NCBI RefSeq assembly: GCF_019112545.1
Contig: NW_025064890.1
Span: 391,656-455,655, forward strand
DNA length: 64,000 bases
Origin: Guyanagaster necrorhizus
Lineage: Eukaryota > Basidiomycota > Agaricomycetes > Agaricales > Physalacriaceae
Reading direction: 5' to 3'
Position 1 is the first letter of the stretch, and each line of letters begins with the position of its first letter. Of the stretch, positions 37,093 through 47,975 are shown one piece after another. The position numbers were made by a program, and so were the translations under genes. Below the pieces are notes generated by a model that searched no databases, had not been told where the DNA came from, and worked only from the letters and a program-made list of their open reading frames with translations.

Positions 37093-37820
37093 TGTTAGAC
37101 CCAAGCATCACATGAGCAGAAACAGATGATAAACAGAAGTCTCTTTGCACTTTGAGAGATTGTCTGAGTTCACTGATACATATTCTGATCAGTGTGTCAT
37201 AAGGCTTTTGGCTTGAGTATAGAATGATGTAGAATAAACTTTAGCTCAAAGCTAGAGTTTCCTAGCAAGAGTGAGCCTCCTTAAATACTGTACAAGTCCA
37301 AGCTAATTATACCACTATCTATTGTGCATTGCTGTGTTCTTTGTGCCCATTGTTCTTGAGCATCACTACTGTATATAAAAGACTGATTGTGCATTGTTGG
37401 GCAATGCTGTTACATCGAAAGACAATAACTGACTTGGCCTAGTTGTGATGACTAAGCTTTTGTCTCACAGCCTTAAACACTCATTTAGTGCCCTGACTAA
37501 GCATAAATAGGGGTTAACCATAGAAAAAAGATAAAGAAAATGGAAAAATTGTAACATTACCCCCTTTTTAAGACCATTGTCCTGATGGCTTAATTTAGAG
37601 ATAATTCATAGTCATATATGGCTTCATCTGCAGCCATTTGTTTTTTGTTAACCCATTGATTAGATTCTAGTCTATAGCCCTTCTAACTGATCAGATAATC
37701 AACTGTTATTATTATGCTGCTCTCTTTTGCCTTTACTTTTCATAGTTTATAATGCAATACTTGATCCACTTTATAGTGTTCTTCATTGTTGATCAAGTTG
37801 AGGGGCAGTAGAGAGGGTTG
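37093..37820 (-). mobile_element. Chromovirus B2, 3' part (LTR and chromodomain)
   Basis: LTR 37093-37556 (TGTTAG...TGTAACA in plus reading) is preceded, in element sense, by the polypurine tract complementary to 37557-37568. It is followed in plus reading by the decayed end of pol: EEHYKVDQVLHYKL and YRLESNQWVN, a chromodomain on the minus strand. The element is interrupted at 37820 by B1. Its sequence resumes at 54045, and joining the two halves with one ggttg restores a continuous reading frame across the insertion site. Confidence 0.85.
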
Positions 37821-38299
37821 TATTATGATTTACTTTCTTTTTCCTTGAATAACCTCTATTTATGACCTCTATTTATGCTTAGTCAGAGTGCTAAGACAGG
37901 TGCTTAAGATTATGGGACAAAGCTTAGTTATCACAACTAGTGAAGTCTGTTATTGTCTTTTGATACAACAGCATTGTCTCATGATGCACAAGTAATCTTT
38001 TCTGTATGATAACAACACTCCAACACAAAGAGCATAAAAGACAGAGAAACACATAATAAGTATATAGTATTATTAGCAAGCCATGTACAGTATTTAAGGA
38101 GCTCATCTTCGCTGGTAAATCCCCAGCTTTGAGCTAAAGTTTATGCATCCTCATTCTACTCTTGTGCTAATCACACAATGCCTTGAAGCACAGGGAATTA
38201 ACAAATAACATATAAAAGTGAACTCTAGTGGAAGGCTCGAATATGAAGCCATGCTAGTTTATCATGTGTTAGTTAATCATATGTGGCTTGAGCCTAACA
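37821..38299 (+). repeat. 5' LTR of B1
   Basis: 479 bp, ending CCTAACA. The TATTTAAG box is at 38091-38098. AGCTTTGAGCTAA at 38125-38137 is the predicted RNA start, complementary (one mismatch) to TTAGCTCGAAGCT at 38301-38313. Confidence 0.92.
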
Positions 38300-38554
38300 A
38301 TTAGCTCGAAGCTATCACTTTTCCTTTCTCAAGCTCAATTGTGCTGAGAAACTGAATGCCTCCAGCCACTACTGCCAATCTCAATCACGACTTTAAACTG
38401 ATAGCTTTTATCATTGAAATGCTACTAGGTCTTCTAGCCATCATTACCCTTTGCCACAGATGACAATTAGTAATCATTTGAATAGTCAGGTACTATCAAG
38501 CATTTCAGCAGGTCTGTATTATACTCTGAAATATAACTCCAGATCTTCTCTTCC

Positions 38555-39944
38555 ATGACATCTCTGCCTCCATCAGAATATCCTTTCAGCTGCAAGGATG
38601 ATCCATATCCAAAGCTGGATCTAGCAACTCATCTTTGGAGAGCCTTCAGAAAGAAGAAGAACCCCAATACCCCTCTCGATAACTCAGCAGAAACAGCAAC
38701 CCTGCTTTTGCAGGGTTCTGGAACCCTTGGATGATGAATATCATCCAGGAGCCCAAGGAGATCCTTGGCAATGTCTCTTTGGCCCTCTTCTCCAATCCTC
38801 CCACCTCTCTGGTCATCTCAGAGATTGGAAACCATGCTCAGGACTCCCTTGATGCCACTCAGATGGCTTCAAGACCCCAGACAACTCTCAACTCCCCTCA
38901 CAATTCTCTCTACACTATCTCTGAGTCAAGCCAATCCATCAGCAGACTGGGGTTTGACAACCCCTACAGATGAATCATCCATCAGGATTTTATGAATGTG
39001 CAGCTCGCCATCACTGTGGCAGAGGATCTCAATAACAACTTTCATGTCAGGAGTCAGCCAGAAGAAGGAACAGCCAGTGCAAGAGGAAGAATTGCCTAGG
39101 ACAGAATTATTCGACAGGTTTTTCTAGACTGGAATCTTATGGTCCCTTTCAACTACAACAGTGCAGTACAGTAGCAGCAGAATCAGAACTGCTGAGCAGA
39201 GATGCAGTGAGCCTAGAAAGAGCTCACCAACTATGTCTAGGTAGAGACCCAGTGAGCATATGAAAAAGCAGAGTATGACAGACAAGAGTGACAATAGCGA
39301 TAATGAGAAGAGGCCGAAAGATTGGGATTGACCTCTCTCAGCAGATATGGGCTCTGAACTAACTCTTCAGGATCTCCCTTCAGGGAACTCAACTCAGAGT
39401 CTGACCCATAGGCAGAATCAGGAAGCATGATCACCAGAAGTGAAGCTATTAGGAGAGGCCATACTGCAGAAAGAAGTCACTCTCTCTCTCTCTGATATCC
39501 TGCCAGAACAGACACCATTTCCTCTGATGCTGACTCTATCCTTGGAGCTTACAGGCTTCAGGTATCTGACAATGCTCACATCTCTGACCACACCCTCCAC
39601 TGATTCCTGGGAAGTCGAATCATCCACCAGTTCCTCAATCCTGAGTTCCAAAGAAACTTCGGCCTCTATAGCTGAGAACTGGAGAAAGAAAGAGCATGCA
39701 GTAAAACATGATATGGTCGACTCCCAAATGTCCCCATCCAACCTACAACCACTGAACCTGACTCAAACACAGCTGAACCCAGTACTAAGAATGACAATGA
39801 GCTCACTGGTAACACTCAAGCTGACTGCTCTATCTATCTATGATCCACCTGTCAGTTTCCTCCTTGAGGAAAAGGACAGCAGAGACAAGGGTGACAAGAA
39901 GGACAGTGAAGGCACTTTTAGATCTGAACAATTTCTGGAGTATG
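38555..39944 (+). pseudogene. B1 gag, first part, decayed
   Basis: It starts MTSLPPSEYPFSCKDDPYPK at 38555 and is soon broken by tandem stop codons (TGATGA near 38733). It is cut by A1 at 39944. Joining 39944 to 47976 with one gtatg gives an uninterrupted reading frame of Glu-rich residues (EQFLEYADEEVDEE), which proves the two parts were one gene. Confidence 0.7.
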
Positions 39945-40442
39945 TGTTACACGCATGCCACCAGCCTCCACATCACCTAAATCAATCACGATTCCAATCA
40001 CACTACCCACTGGACTCTGGTCACTTCCCATTACCTACTAATTTTATTTCACCATTATCATTTCACATCCATATTTCACATTGTAATATCTAGACCCCAA
40101 ACTCAGTAGCAAATATTGACATCGGAACCCAATGGAACCTGACTCGGAATTAGCTACCATTAGTATATAAAGCCATGTATATCATCGTAACTACTCAGTT
40201 CAAATATCAACTTGGATAAGCCATCTACACTTCACACTCACCTTAACTTCTCCCTATCTCATCCATCAGATTCTGCTCTGAAGAATATTCCTGTTCACTT
40301 CCTTGACAGAACTCCGTTCTGCCTATCCAGATCCTTGGGTTCCAACTCAAGAGTGATGTTGCCAATAGCTTCGTTAATGCCCATGCACTCCACTGGACTC
40401 TGTGCATGCATTCAAGCCCACTCGATTGGCACATTCCTAACA
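39945..40442 (+). repeat. 5' LTR of A1
   Basis: 498 bp, the same length as the other A LTRs, with a TATATAAAG box near 40163. AGTTCAAATAT near 40197 pairs perfectly with ATATTTGAACT just after the LTR (40445-40455). Confidence 0.95.
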
Positions 40443-40481
40443 GTATATTTGAACTCAAACCCTTGAGTTGAAAATTTTATC

Positions 40482-41935
40482 ATATCCACCACATTTACTG
40501 AATCTACAGAAACTGATCCCAAACAAACCCAGCCCACCCATCCAAACATATTTTCCATAGAAGACATTCCAGCCTCTGCTTCAAAAGAACAACTAGGCCT
40601 TTTCGGACCAGCCTCCAGTGGAGGACAATCTTCCCATAGGGAAACCTATAATCACTCTAGCTTCACTGTCCATCAACCTAATTATGACAAATCCCCTAAC
40701 CCTTTTGATACTATCAGCATTCCAACCAACAGGGCCCAACAGACCAGCCTGATGTATAGTTCCCGAACTGACCCTCCAATAAACCCCTTATCCCTGAGCA
40801 ACATATACAGAGATCCAGACAGCCCAGACTCAGAGGGCAGAGATGAAAACACTCCTACTTATACTCTCATCTGACAGGAACCAGGTGACAATCCACCAAA
40901 CCCTTTTCCAGATGGATCAGAAGGACCAGGAGGACCAGGAGGACCAGGTGGTTCCAATGGCTCAGGCAGCTCTGATGGCCCTGCAGGAAGTAACAATCTA
41001 AACCAGCAGGATATGTTCCTAGAGTTCATGAACCTGCTATGAGGAGTCTCTGCTTCCTTTAACAACCCTAAACCAGCCACTATCCACACCAAGGTCAAGG
41101 AACCAGAACCATTTGATGGCTCTGACCCTTGTAAACTGAAGGCTTTCATCATCTCTTTTCAGTTAAACTTCAATGACAGACCTACTGCATTTGCAACAGA
41201 TGCTAACAAGATTAACTATGCCATTTCATTCCTGGCTGGCACCATGCTTAACTGGTTCAAATCAGACATCCTTAACTCCAATCCATGAAATCCACCAGCC
41301 TGGCAATTCTCCTATGTAGCTTTCCTAGATGAGCTTTGTAGCAACTTTGGCCCTTTTGATGCTATCAGAGATGCTGAAAATGCATTAGAACACCTTTGGA
41401 TGCATGATGGGGATTGGATCATGAAGTATATAGTCCAATTCAACCAGTATGCTTCACAAATTGGGTACAGAGATAACTCTCTCTGCCACACCTTTTACTG
41501 TGGCCTCTGCACCTGTATCAAGGATGACATGGCACACCATGGGAAGCCAAACAATCTTCATGATATGTGCTTTCTTGCCCAAGAACTTGATGCTTGCTAC
41601 TGGATCTGGAAGACCGAAATTGCCCATGAAAATTAGGACAATAAATTCCTCAACCTCAAATCCAAGAGGTCTAACATGTCTTCCTCAGACTCTAGCCCTG
41701 CACCAAAATCTACCACTCCTAAGCCCTATGCTGACAAGCTAGGCAAAGATGACCATCTTACTCAGAAAGAAAAAGACCACCAGTGCTAGAACAACCTTTG
41801 CATGTTCTGTAGAGCCAAACACAAGACTGAGGACTGCAATAAGCGGAAGGCAGCAGCCTTCACCAAGAGTCATGCAGCAGAAGTTGACACTGCTCCCATG
41901 AAACCAATCCTGATGGAGTTGGAAAACTAAGAAGC
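40482..41935 (+). pseudogene. A1 gag, decayed
   Basis: It aligns with the open gag of A2. The start codon is ATA at 40482 where A2 has ATG. TGA at 41040-41042 replaces CGA of A2 (63367-63369), and CCATGA near 41283 replaces CCGCGG. The capsid-like block (FDGSDPCKLKAFI...TNWF-like) and a zinc knuckle CMFCRAKHKTEDC near 41797 are legible. The knuckle has three, not four, residues before its histidine. Confidence 0.85.
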
Positions 41936-42067
41936 AACTCTGTTCCCTCCATGTGAGTTCAGGGTTGCATTGACTCTATTTGCACACTGGAGGTCATCAC
42001 TCTCAATGCAACATCTCTTTTCAATCACTCCTTCTATATTTCTCTCTCAGCAGAATTACCAACTACT

Positions 42068-42385
42068 ATGGAACCTGAGGGTTCTCCAACTTGTATCATT
42101 CTGCGTTTTCTTGCCCTTATTGATTCTGGCTCTAGCCACTGCTTTGTTGACACTAAGGATGTAGCTGCCAATGAAATTCCCATTAAAACCATCCCTAATG
42201 TGCAACTTCAATTATTTGATGGCTCTATTGGGAGCCGTATATCTCAAATCGCAACCATCCCCATCTGTTTTCCATCCAGAGACACCTTTGCTACTGACTT
42301 CTATGTCACTCCTCTGGATTTGTCTTGCAATCTTGTCCTAGGATACAACTGGCTCTCCCACTACAATCCTCTGATTGACTGAGTT
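42068..42385 (+). pseudogene. A1 aspartic protease domain
   Basis: ALIDSGSSHCFVDTKDV holds the catalytic Asp-Ser-Gly. LGYNWLSHYNPLID marks the end of the domain, as usual in chromoviruses. This stretch remains open for 104 codons and is one of the better preserved parts. Confidence 0.8.
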
Positions 42386-42879
42386 GAGAACAGTATCATT
42401 TTCCACTCAAGCTACCAGGATCTCACTCCAACCAATGCTGTGGCCTCCACCACATCCCAGGGACTTTCATGCCCACAGGACAACAGTCCACCCCCCTCTG
42501 AGTCTTCCAGCTCAAATCCGGGACTTTCGCACCTACAGGACAACAGTCCACCCCTCTCCAAGCCTTCCAGCTCAATTCCAGGACTTCCGTGCCCACTGGA
42601 CTCCATCAGTCCAACTCCCAGGGCTTCATCCCATTTCAAATCGACTCCAGGTAACTGGCGGACTCCATTTCCATACGAACTCATCTACTCCTATCCTCCC
42701 TCAGAGTCTTTTACTACGAAAGCACATCCAAAGATCTCTATCATATTCGCTGCCGCATTTGTCCAAGCCAGTGCAGAACAAGGCACTCAGCAGTTCACAC
42801 TGCAGCCTTCCTTGCCTAATATTGGAGCTAAAGCCACATCCGCAGAACCAGCAGATCTTTCATCAGTGCCAGTAGAGTA

Positions 42880-44140
42880 CCACAATTTTGCAGACATCTT
42901 CAGTGATACCCTCTCTGAAAAGCTACCTGAACACAGGCCATACGACCTTAAAATCAACCTTGAGGAAGGAACATCCCCACCACTTGGTCCCATTTATTCT
43001 CTCTCAGAATCTGAACTCAAGGCCCTACAAGAGTTTATTGATGATAATCTGCACAATAGGTTCATTATGCTATCCCGCTCTCCACATGGAGCTCCAGTCC
43101 TATTTGTTAAGAAAAAGACCAGTGAACTCTGACTTTGCGTCGACTACCATAGTCTAAACAAAATCTCTAAGAAAGATCACTACCCTCTTCCCCTCATTTC
43201 TGATCTCCTCCGACTCTGCCTGCTCTATGTGCATTTACACCAAGCTTGACCTTAGGTATGCCTACCATCTCGTTTGCATAGCTAAAGAGGATGAATGGAA
43301 AACAGCCTTCCAGACCCATTACAGATTCTTCGAATGGCATGTCATGCCTTTTGGCCTCACAAATGCTCCAGCAGCATTCCAATGATTTGTGAATGATATA
43401 TTCTCTGACATGCTTGACATATCAGTAGTAGTCTACCTCGACGACATTTTCATATATTCCAACAACCTAGAAGATCACCAGAAACATGTTCAAGAGGTTC
43501 TACACAGGCTTAGAGCTAATAGACTCTATTGCAAAGATTCTAAATGCGAATTCAACTGGGATTCCATGGAATATCTAGGCTACATCCTATCACCTGAAGG
43601 ACTCCACATATCTGAAGAAAAAGTCAAGGCTATTGTTGACTGGCCAGTGCCACGAAAAGTCAAGGACATCCAATCTTTTCTTGGCTTTGCCAACTTCTAC
43701 CACTGCTTCATATATGAATATAGTGATATTGTTCTTCCCCTTACATGACTCACCCATAAGGGAACTCTATGAAAATTTGATGACAAATGCTTAGCCACCT
43801 TCAATGAGTTGAAACAGGCCTTTACACACACTCCCATCTTTACTCACTGGGTTCCCGATCGAAAGATAGTGGTGGAAACCGACACCTCCAACTATGCAAT
43901 TGCAGCTATCCTCTCTATCTATCTTAAAGATGGTGAAATTCACCCCATTGCTTTCCACTCCTGGAGCCTCCACAATATTAAACTCAACTATGACACCTAT
44001 GACAAAGAGCTTCTAGCCATTTTTGAAGCCTTTAAACATTGGTGGCATTATCTTGAAGGCTCTGCAGATTCCATCGATGTTGTAATGGACCATAAAAACC
44101 TTGAATACTTCGCCACCACCAAGATCCTAATCTGCTGACA
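42880..44140 (+). pseudogene. A1 reverse transcriptase and RNase H
   Basis: RT motifs are SPHGAPVLFVKKK, then [33 protein letters not shown], and the catalytic YLDDIFIYS at about 43434. Stops interrupt at 43130 (TGA) and 43384 (TGA), both where an arginine CGA is expected. RNase H follows from about 43809 with VVETDTSNYAIAAIL, YDTYDKELLAIFEAFKHWWH and MDHKNLEYF. Confidence 0.88.
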
Positions 44141-44559
44141 GGTCCACTGGTCCGAATACCTATCCTAGTTCAACCTAGTAATCCGGTTCTGCTCTGGAAA
44201 ACTTGGTGGGAAACCAGATGCACTCACTAGACAATGGAATGTCTATCCTAAAGAGGGGGATAGCTAATATGCCTAAATTAACCCCTACAATTTCCGACCT
44301 GTGTTCACCCAAGAACAACTCTCTGCATCACTCCGAGCAACCTATCTCAAAGGCCCCACCCTATAGGCTAGTGCCATCATGGATATTGACAAACTCCACA
44401 CTGATATCAGACAAGCATAATTTTCTGATGCTACATCCTCCGATGGACTCTGCCAGGCCAAGGCCACTTCTGAATCCTCTCCTTCTCAATGGTCCATTGA
44501 CGAATCCAACATTCTTCACTTCAAAGGCCACATCTATGTCCCAGACTCTGATGATCTCC

Positions 44560-45555
44560 ATCTCTATATACTACAGAACAATCATGACCACATCTTGGCA
44601 GGTCACTTTGATCAAAACTGGACATTGGAACTAGTTCAGCAGAACTACACCTGGCCAAAGATGTGTAAATATGTCTGACACTATGTTAAGTCCTGCACAG
44701 TTTGTGGATGCAATAAGGCATCCAGACACTGCCTCTATGGGTTACTCAAACCCCTGCCAGTTTCCGAACAGCTATGAGATTCCATTTTCATAGACTTCAT
44801 TGAACAACTACTGGACTCCAATGGATTCACTGCCATCTTAGTAGTCATAGACCGAGCTAGCAAGCAAGCCATCTTCATCTTCACTCATGACACCATCAAC
44901 TCTGTGGAGCTCGCCTAACTTTTCCTTATCCATGTATTCTCCAAACATGGAGTATCCAGTCACATCATATCCAACTGCAGTTCTGAATTCATCTCCTAAT
45001 TTACTCATGCCTTAGCTGTAGTGCTTGACATGGAACTCCACCTTACCTCTGGTTATTATCTGGAGGCTGACAGACAAACAGAATGAGCAAACCAAACTCT
45101 GGAACAATACATTCGCATCTACTGCTCTTATCAGCAGAATAACTGGGACATCCTCCTATCCATTGCTGAATTTGCCTACAACAATGTCCCTAATGTGTCC
45201 ACCAGAATTTCCTTATTTTTCACTAACAAGGGTTACCACCCCAACATCACCATTCATCTCGAAAGAGACATCGCCTCTGCCTGGACCTGAGACTTTGCAG
45301 TCAACTTGGACGAACTCCATCAATTACTGAAGAATGAAATTTCTGAAGCTCAGTCTCACTACAAGATCCAAGCAGACAAGCACTGGATTCTGACACTCCC
45401 ATTCACAGTGGGGGACAAGGTCTATCTCAGCTCCAAATATATCAAAACCACCTATCCAACCAGAAAATTTTTGGAAAAATACCTTGGTTCTTTTGAAATC
45501 ATAGCCCAACCTGGTACCCACTCTTTTACCTTGAGGCTTCCACCGAATCTCTGAT
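44560..45555 (+). pseudogene. A1 integrase
   Basis: The HHCC zinc domain is near 44580-44730 (NHDHILAGHF, then SCTVCGCNKASRH). The core has IDFIEQLLDSNG near 44800 and ISNCSSEF near 44970, where the second catalytic Asp of the usual D-x-G-x-x-F has become Asn (AAC at 44973-44975). ANQTLEQYIRIYCSYQQNNW follows. GDKVYLSSKYIKT and YLGSFEI...HSFTLRLP form the GPY/F-like tail. Several stops are present. Confidence 0.85.
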
Positions 45556-45599
45556 CTATTCACCCTATCTTCCATGTGTCACAATTAGAACTCATAGAA

Positions 45600-45870
45600 G
45601 AAAACACCATCCCTAACCAAATCCAACCACCACCATCTCCAGTTGAAGTCGATGGAGAAGAACATTTCAAAATAGTCCAAATCCTCAACTCTAAACTGAA
45701 CCACCAGTTCCGCTGCCCACTGTTGTACAAAATCCAGTGGCTAGGATACAAAGGTACCAACAAAAAATTTGCTTGGTTACTGGCCTCCAAGTTCTCTGCT
45801 GATGAATTCATTAAAGAATTCCACCATTGATATCCAGGCAAACCAGGACTCTTGTCCAAAGTCATTCAAA
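45600..45870 (+). pseudogene. A1 chromodomain
   Basis: EEHFKIVQILNSKLNHQ, YKIQWLGYKGTNKK and EFIKEFHH are the three parts of a chromodomain, the C-terminal end of pol in chromoviruses, thought to guide insertion into chromatin. A TGA at 45828-45830 ends the frame before the expected YPGKPG. Confidence 0.85.
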
Positions 45871-46223
45871 CATCTCAGTCTTAATACAATGCTACTCTGG
45901 ACACCACCAGTGCCTCACTTTACTATTTCAATTCGAACTACTAATCACTACCATTTCAATCATCTCTTTTACACTTTCAAAATCAAAACCTTGTAATTAC
46001 ATTTTTTTTCTTCTTCACTACCAACATCTGACACCCATTTCTATATATATTTTATACAAATATTTTACAAAGATGTGGAATCCGACCAGCCCACACCAGA
46101 ACCCGAACTCTCCCCCCACTCCTTTAACTCCTTTATATCCTTATTCAGCCCCTTCAATATCGCCTCCTGAAGATCCTCCATCTCCTGATCCCTCTCATCC
46201 TTGAAGATCAATTGGGCCTTCTT

Positions 46224-47250
46224 CTAGGCCTCCACCTCGGACTCTGAAAACAGCTCTGAAGGAGACGACATATCATCGGAACTATAGTCATCTTGAAGAC
46301 CTGCCATAGTACTGTGAACATCTGCCATCTTGTCTGCCAACTCATCCATGCAATGCATCAACTTGCATATCAATTTTGAAAGTTGGTGGAGACTGGTGGA
46401 GACCTCCACACTGCTGATCACCTCACTCACAGTGATGCCCTTGTTGAATGAACAGGCAGTCTTCTTGACCTTGCAGTGAGAGCAAATCTGCCTTCGACTG
46501 GTGCCTTCAGTTACCAGTCATGCATAACACTATGTGCCATCTTGATGACAACACATACAACTCTCTGAAAACAAAAGCTAAGTGAAGCCATAAAAGGAAA
46601 CTAAGACACTTACTTTCACCATCCAACAATTCTTCGCCCTCCACCAGTCCTGCCACTTCCAACTTCACCTGCTTTTTGGGGCTAACAACCACCTCTGTCC
46701 CACTGCCATCCACTATGCTCCTTGACCTGAACTTGCATTTATGGCCCTTCTCTGCCAGACCTGCTACCCTTCTCTTCTCCTTCCACACCCTCTTCCTCCT
46801 CTCCAGAGTCTCCTCGGATTCCTCAGACTCATCATTCCTCTCAGTTCTCTTGTCCTGCTTATCATTGGATCCTAGAGGTGTATGGCGAGTCACCTTCTTG
46901 AAGCGAAGACTAGGACCAGGACCAAACCATTCCACTAACACTTGACAGAGCTGAAAATCAACAGCCTCTATGGGGGTCATTTGCAACCCCTTCTCTGTAA
47001 CCATCCCCTCTGGCTCTACCTCCTCAGCCTCAACTCTCGCCACTGCCTCTGTGGCCTCTCTCTCCTCTGCCTCTTTTGCTCACTTCTCCATGGCCTGCTG
47101 AACCTCCTCCCTCTTCCTCTCCAATTCCTCTCTCTGCTCCTTTTTCCATGACTCCCAGGCTACATGGTCTGCCCAGGTCCTTTCCTCCTGCTTCTGCTCC
47201 CCTTGCCACTTCAAATGGCTCTCCACAGCCTCTGCATATTCTTCCTCCAT
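46224..47250 (-). CDS. Antisense accessory gene of A1: coiled-coil protein with Cys-rich motif
   Basis: Read opposite to the element, between chromodomain and 3' LTR. Exons 47250..46614 and 46504..46224 join in phase with a GTAAGT donor, giving 306 codons with a single in-frame stop (TGA 47080-47082, codon 57). Exon 1 begins MEEEYAEAVESHLKWQGEQK and is Glu/Lys/Arg-rich, a likely long coiled coil, followed by a basic KGHKCKFRSRS part. Exon 2 carries QICSHCKVKKTACSF, a CxxC-K-x-x-K-x-x-C pattern as in fungal zinc-cluster proteins, then LHQLSKLICKLMHCMDELAD, a helical stretch, and an acidic Ser-rich end. The sense genes of the same copy carry many more stops. Function is unknown. Regulation of the element or of its mRNA is a guess. 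Start chosen at the first ATG of the open stretch. Confidence 0.6.
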
Positions 47251-47472
47251 GGTTTGTCATTCCAGATGAAACAATTCCTTGGCCTCTTCAGGGCCATCAG
47301 GGGTGGACCCCCTCACCAGAGGCTCAGGAGTGCATGAGCAACAATATAAGCAAAGATGGTGGTTTCAGTTCAAGCTGCAAAAAACTCCCATGGTCACCAA
47401 CAATCTTCCATATAGCCCCACTGGCCATCGGGATCTGCGCTCTTGAGGGCAAGAATACTAAAAGGGGGATAC

Positions 47473-47970
47473 TGTTACATGCATGCCGCCAGCCTCTGCA
47501 TCACCTAAACCAACCACGATTCCAATCATGCTACCCACTGGACTCCAGCTGCTTCCCATTACCTATTAATTTCATTTCACCATTATCATTTCACATCTGT
47601 ATTTCATATTGTAATATCCAGACCCCAAACTCGGTAGTGAATATTAACACTGGAACCCAATGAAACCTGACTTGGAATTAGCTACCATTAGTATATAAAG
47701 CCATGTATATCATTGTAACTACTCAGTTCGAATATCAACTTAGATAAGCCATCTACACTTTGCACTCACCTCAACTCCTCTCTATCTTGTCCATCAGATT
47801 CTGCTCTGAAGGATATTCCTGTTCACTTCCTTGATGGAACTCCATTTCGCCCATCCAGATCCTTGGGCTCTGACTCAAGGGTGATATTGCCAATAGCTTC
47901 ATTGACACCCACGCACTCCATCAGACTCCGCATGTGCACTCAAGCCCACTCGATTGGTGCATTCCTAACA
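47473..47970 (+). repeat. 3' LTR of A1
   Basis: 498 bp, TGTTACATGC...TTCCTAACA. It keeps CpG in CAGTTCGAATATC, unlike the 5' LTR (CAGTTCAAATATC), so the two LTRs decayed independently. Confidence 0.95.
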
Positions 47971-47975
47971 GTATG

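Larger units (their letters stand above)
39945..47970 (+). mobile_element. Chromovirus A1, full length, nested in B1
   Basis: 8026 bp with two 498-bp LTRs (39945-40442 and 47473-47970), TG...CA ends, and the 5-bp duplication gtatg at 39940-39944 and 47971-47975. The polypurine tract AAAGGGGGATAC precedes the 3' LTR. The order is gag, zinc knuckle, protease, RT, RNase H, integrase, GPY-like segment and chromodomain, then a 1.6-kb region with an antisense gene. The sense genes carry many CGA-to-TGA stops. Compared with A2, most differences are CpG to TpG or CpA. Confidence 0.95.

Noticed and set aside
45880..47472. Possible env gene after pol in A1
   Set aside because: No sense frame with signal peptide or membrane segments was found. 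The open frame is on the opposite strand.
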